Part shown: piece after piece, positions 62,018-64,000 of the stretch | Position numbering within the stretch: the stretch's first letter is position 1 | Layout of the letters: every line of letters starts with the position of its first letter | DNA from: Planctomycetaceae bacterium | GTDB lineage: Bacteria; Planctomycetota; Phycisphaerae; Phycisphaerales; SM1A02 | Length of the DNA stretch: 64,000 nt | Direction of reading: 5' to 3' | Assembly: GCA_947474065.1 (NCBI GenBank) | Contig: CANJHD010000005.1 | Location: 1-64,000 of the forward strand | The notes under the pieces: generated by a model | The model's database searches: none | Told to the model about the DNA's origin: nothing | What the model saw: the letters and a program-made list of their open reading frames with translations, nothing else | Made by a program: the position numbers and the translations under genes

Positions 62018-63282
62018 ACCTGCGAAATGAAACTCGCATTGTTCTTCGCGCTCGAAATTCCCAGTCCGCCCGCCACTTGGCCAATGCCATTAATTTCGCT
62101 GCCACCAAACGGAACGATTGCCTTGCATGTGAACTTCAATCGCGCGCCTTGCACGTACCAATTGAACCCGGCTTGCGCGATCCATGGCACATCGGCTGTC
62201 TCCATCCAGCATGCCTCGGCAAAGGCCTCGATCTTCGGCGCCACGAATGCAGCGATCTGGAAATTGCTTCCAAGTGACCACTCTGGAATCGGGGCGCCCG
62301 CGGCATCTCGCATCCAGACGAACTGACCTTCAAGCGACCAGCCTCCAAAGCGTGCTGTGGCATCAGCCGTTACGCCCGCAGCACTCGGAGTTGGCGGTGA
62401 TGTCGGATTGTCGGCGCGCCCATTGCTCCAGACGGAAGCCAAACCAAGCACCAGGCTCGGATCACTTCCAATGACGGACGACTCCATCTCGTAGTCCTCC
62501 CACTTGCCGCCCAATTGATAATCAATCCGACCTGCGACGGCGTAACTGAGATTGGTATCCGCATTCCATTCACTGTTCGGATCAGAAAGTTGGCTGTAAG
62601 TACCCGCGCGCAAGCGAAACGCGCTGTCCTTCAACTCAATCGATACACCTGGCTCGCGACCAACGCCAAATCGATAATTGAAGATCGAGTAATCCCCGGC
62701 AGTCAAACTGCATCCCTCAAAGTAGGTGCTGTCGAGATCCCAAGGAACATTGTGATTTCCAATGAGAACACTGACTCCGCTACCAAAGTCTTTCTTGATG
62801 TAGGCGTACACCGGCTGAAACGTCCCAGGATTGGTTGCCCACCTATCCGGCTGCGAGTCATACTGAAACATCAACAGCCACGACACCGAATGGTCAACCG
62901 CTGTTCCTGACATAATGAGATTGACGCGCCGCATCTCCATACCCCATCGCGTCTGAACGTCTTCCGAAGATGAACCGTCGCCATATGCCGATGAATAGAC
63001 AAACTTCACCTGCTGTGTGACGCCGAATGTCATCGTCCAGTTCCCGTCATCACTTGCTACTGATAGCCCCGCGCTGTAATCGCTTCGCCATCGCTTCCCA
63101 GACTCACTGAGTCTCGTAGACGAATCGGCGAGCACATCGCGCACAATGTCCTGGACCTGCTCTGCACGTGCACGATCAATCCATCCCTCTGTGTCAACGC
63201 GACGAATCTCCGCCAATTCAGTGCGTAACGCCGCTAGTTCCCGCTGTACATCAAGGACATCCATTGGTGGCGACTCAAACAT
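62002..63282 (-). CDS. Porin-like outer-membrane beta-barrel, N-terminal signal missing
   Basis: 426 residues. Residues ~9-60 are a coiled-coil-like segment (VQRELAALRTELAEIRR, RAEQVQDIVRDVLADSSTRL) followed by long amphipathic beta strands (WTMTFGVTQQVKFVYSSAYG, RVNLIMSGTAVDHSVSWLLM) and an aromatic C-terminal strand ending QVMF. This fits planctomycete porins related to the phosphate-selective OprO/OprP group. No signal peptide precedes the coiled coil: the ATG at 63282 lies 2 codons after an in-frame TAG that ends the upstream S1 gene. It may be truncated at the 5' end or use an unrecognised start. Confidence 0.75.
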   Translation of the reverse strand: MFESPPMDVLDVQRELAALRTELAEIRRVDTEGWIDRARAEQVQDIVRDVLADSSTRLSESGKRWRSDYSAGLSVASDDGNWTMTFGVTQQVKFVYSSAYGDGSSSEDVQTRWGMEMRRVNLIMSGTAVDHSVSWLLMFQYDSQPDRWATNPGTFQPVYAYIKKDFGSGVSVLIGNHNVPWDLDSTYFEGCSLTAGDYSIFNYRFGVGREPGVSIELKDSAFRLRAGTYSQLSDPNSEWNADTNLSYAVAGRIDYQLGGKWEDYEMESSVIGSDPSLVLGLASVWSNGRADNPTSPPTPSAAGVTADATARFGGWSLEGQFVWMRDAAGAPIPEWSLGSNFQIAAFVAPKIEAFAEACWMETADVPWIAQAGFNWYVQGARLKFTCKAIVPFGGSEINGIGQVAGGLGISSAKNNASFISQVQVMF

Positions 63283-63288
63283 GGGAGC

Positions 63289-64000
63289 CTATTTATTTAC
63301 TAGGCGAATGCCGGGCTTTGTGAATTCAATTTTGCGCTCGCGCAACAATCTTCCAAGCGCTTGCTTAAAGGCCTTTTTGCTCACGCCGAAGCGAAGGCGG
63401 ATTGAATCTGGGGTGCTTTCGTCGTCCATGTTCAACTGCCCATCCGTCCGCGCAAGCATTGCAAGCACCTGCTCCGTGAGCGGCCCGACGCGCTGGTATC
63501 CCGCAGCATCAAGGCCAAGATCTACCTTGCGGTCCTCGCGCACCGCGCGGACAAAGCACTTCAGTTGCTGCCCATACTTGATCGTGTGCGCCGCGCCATC
63601 GTGGTACAGCAGACCGCGATGCTTGTTCTCGACAATGACATTGAATCCAAGTGGCGTCTTCGCAAACACAAGAACACTGACTTCTTGACCCTCGCGGTAC
63701 GCCGGAACATCCGCGCTGAAATGTTTATCGACACGCGCGCTCGCAATGATTCGATTGGTGCGATCGTCCATCAGCACCGCCACCACTACGCGTTGACCCA
63801 AACGCACCGGCGAACCCTGCTCGCGGAACGGAAGCAACAAGTCCTTGGAAAGTCCCCAGTCCAAGAATGCACCGGCGTTCTCACTGATGTCTCTCACCTC
63901 CATGCACGCGAACCCGCCCACCATTGCGAGCGGTGATTCCGTGGTAGCAACCAGTCGATCCTCGGAGTCACGGTAGAGAAAGACATCGATCGAATCTTTA
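63289..64000 (-). CDS. CvfB/YitL-type S1-domain RNA-binding protein (5' partial)
   Basis: The frame is open to the right edge, so the start is outside the window; an internal ATG at 63924 is not the true start, because conserved sequence (VFLYRDSEDRLVATTESPLA) precedes it. The visible ~236 residues contain S1-like OB segments (GAFLDWGLSKDLLLPFREQG, GFNVIVENKHRGLLYH) and a C-terminal winged helix (DSIRLRFGVSKKAFKQALGR). Homologues in Firmicutes bind RNA and affect virulence or growth. The same reading frame continues after its TAG into the porin gene. Confidence 0.88.
   Translation of the reverse strand, partial: KDSIDVFLYRDSEDRLVATTESPLAMVGGFACMEVRDISENAGAFLDWGLSKDLLLPFREQGSPVRLGQRVVVAVLMDDRTNRIIASARVDKHFSADVPAYREGQEVSVLVFAKTPLGFNVIVENKHRGLLYHDGAAHTIKYGQQLKCFVRAVREDRKVDLGLDAAGYQRVGPLTEQVLAMLARTDGQLNMDDESTPDSIRLRFGVSKKAFKQALGRLLRERKIEFTKPGIRLVNK

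Noticed and set aside
1-64000. rRNA genes, CRISPR arrays and complete insertion sequences
   Set aside because: No long conserved rRNA core, no regular repeat-spacer pattern and no intact transposase with terminal inverted repeats could be seen by reading both strands.

Overview
The window looks like chromosomal DNA of a Gram-negative-type Planctomycetota bacterium, probably from the Phycisphaerae side of the phylum. This is an inference from gene content: two secreted proteins with dockerin-like C-termini, one with a PEP-CTERM-like tail (Pro-Gly-Ala, hydrophobic stretch, Arg cluster), Hanks-type kinases fused to or next to TPR and protease genes, two short ECF-type sigma factors, a fused AroD-AroE, an RND pump and LpxH-like lipid chemistry. 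By eye GC is about 55-60 percent, except for a visibly AT-richer block near 1.4-3.9 kb.

Layout. 0-1.3 kb: the end of a TIG/FGE-fold surface protein. 1.3-3.9 kb: a gene-poor, compositionally different island. It holds an alternating inverted 8-mer array, a small HUH replication-initiator-like protein without a helicase, a possible recombinase-tail remnant and a perfect 12-bp hairpin. 3.9-16.2 kb: STAS protein, succinate-semialdehyde-type dehydrogenase, MscL, kinase-TPR protein, fumarase, PEP-CTERM-like protein, a glutathione peroxidase/unknown/FolP operon, an ECF sigma factor and a GAF protein. 16.2-22.6 kb: chorismate synthase, a GT-C-like membrane protein with a collagen-like insert, AroDE and phenylalanine hydroxylase. 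22.7-32 kb: a three-gene RND efflux operon, Xaa-Pro aminopeptidase, an LpxH-like hydrolase and an MGDG-synthase-like glycosyltransferase. 32-37 kb: ThiC under a TPP riboswitch, a tandem Lrp/AsnC regulator, a DinB-like protein and a PLP dehydratase. 37-45.3 kb: two dockerin-like secreted proteins, a TPR metallopeptidase-like protein, a LolA-like protein and a degenerate RibBA. 45.3-53.2 kb: M42 peptidase, a second ECF sigma factor, ArgS, dCMP deaminase, a protease/pseudoprotease and a protein kinase. 53.4-56.9 kb: a Rex-led operon with two lipoproteins and a PGRP-like amidase, then MetF. 56.8-64 kb: a secreted TPR protein, an unknown membrane protein, MetG, a lipoprotein beta-carbonic anhydrase, a porin without a visible signal peptide, and a CvfB-type S1 protein cut by the right edge.

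Many genes are coupled by 4-bp ATGA overlaps, so operon reading is fairly secure: gpx-unknown-folP, the RND trio, DinB-dehydratase, LolA-like/TPR peptidase, dCMP deaminase-protease-kinase, and Rex-lipoproteins-amidase. The most unusual items are the HUH Rep island, the RibBA protein that has lost key residues in both halves, the collagen-like insert in a glycosyltransferase-like membrane protein, and several apparent pseudoenzyme domains (the second protease domain and the PGRP domain).
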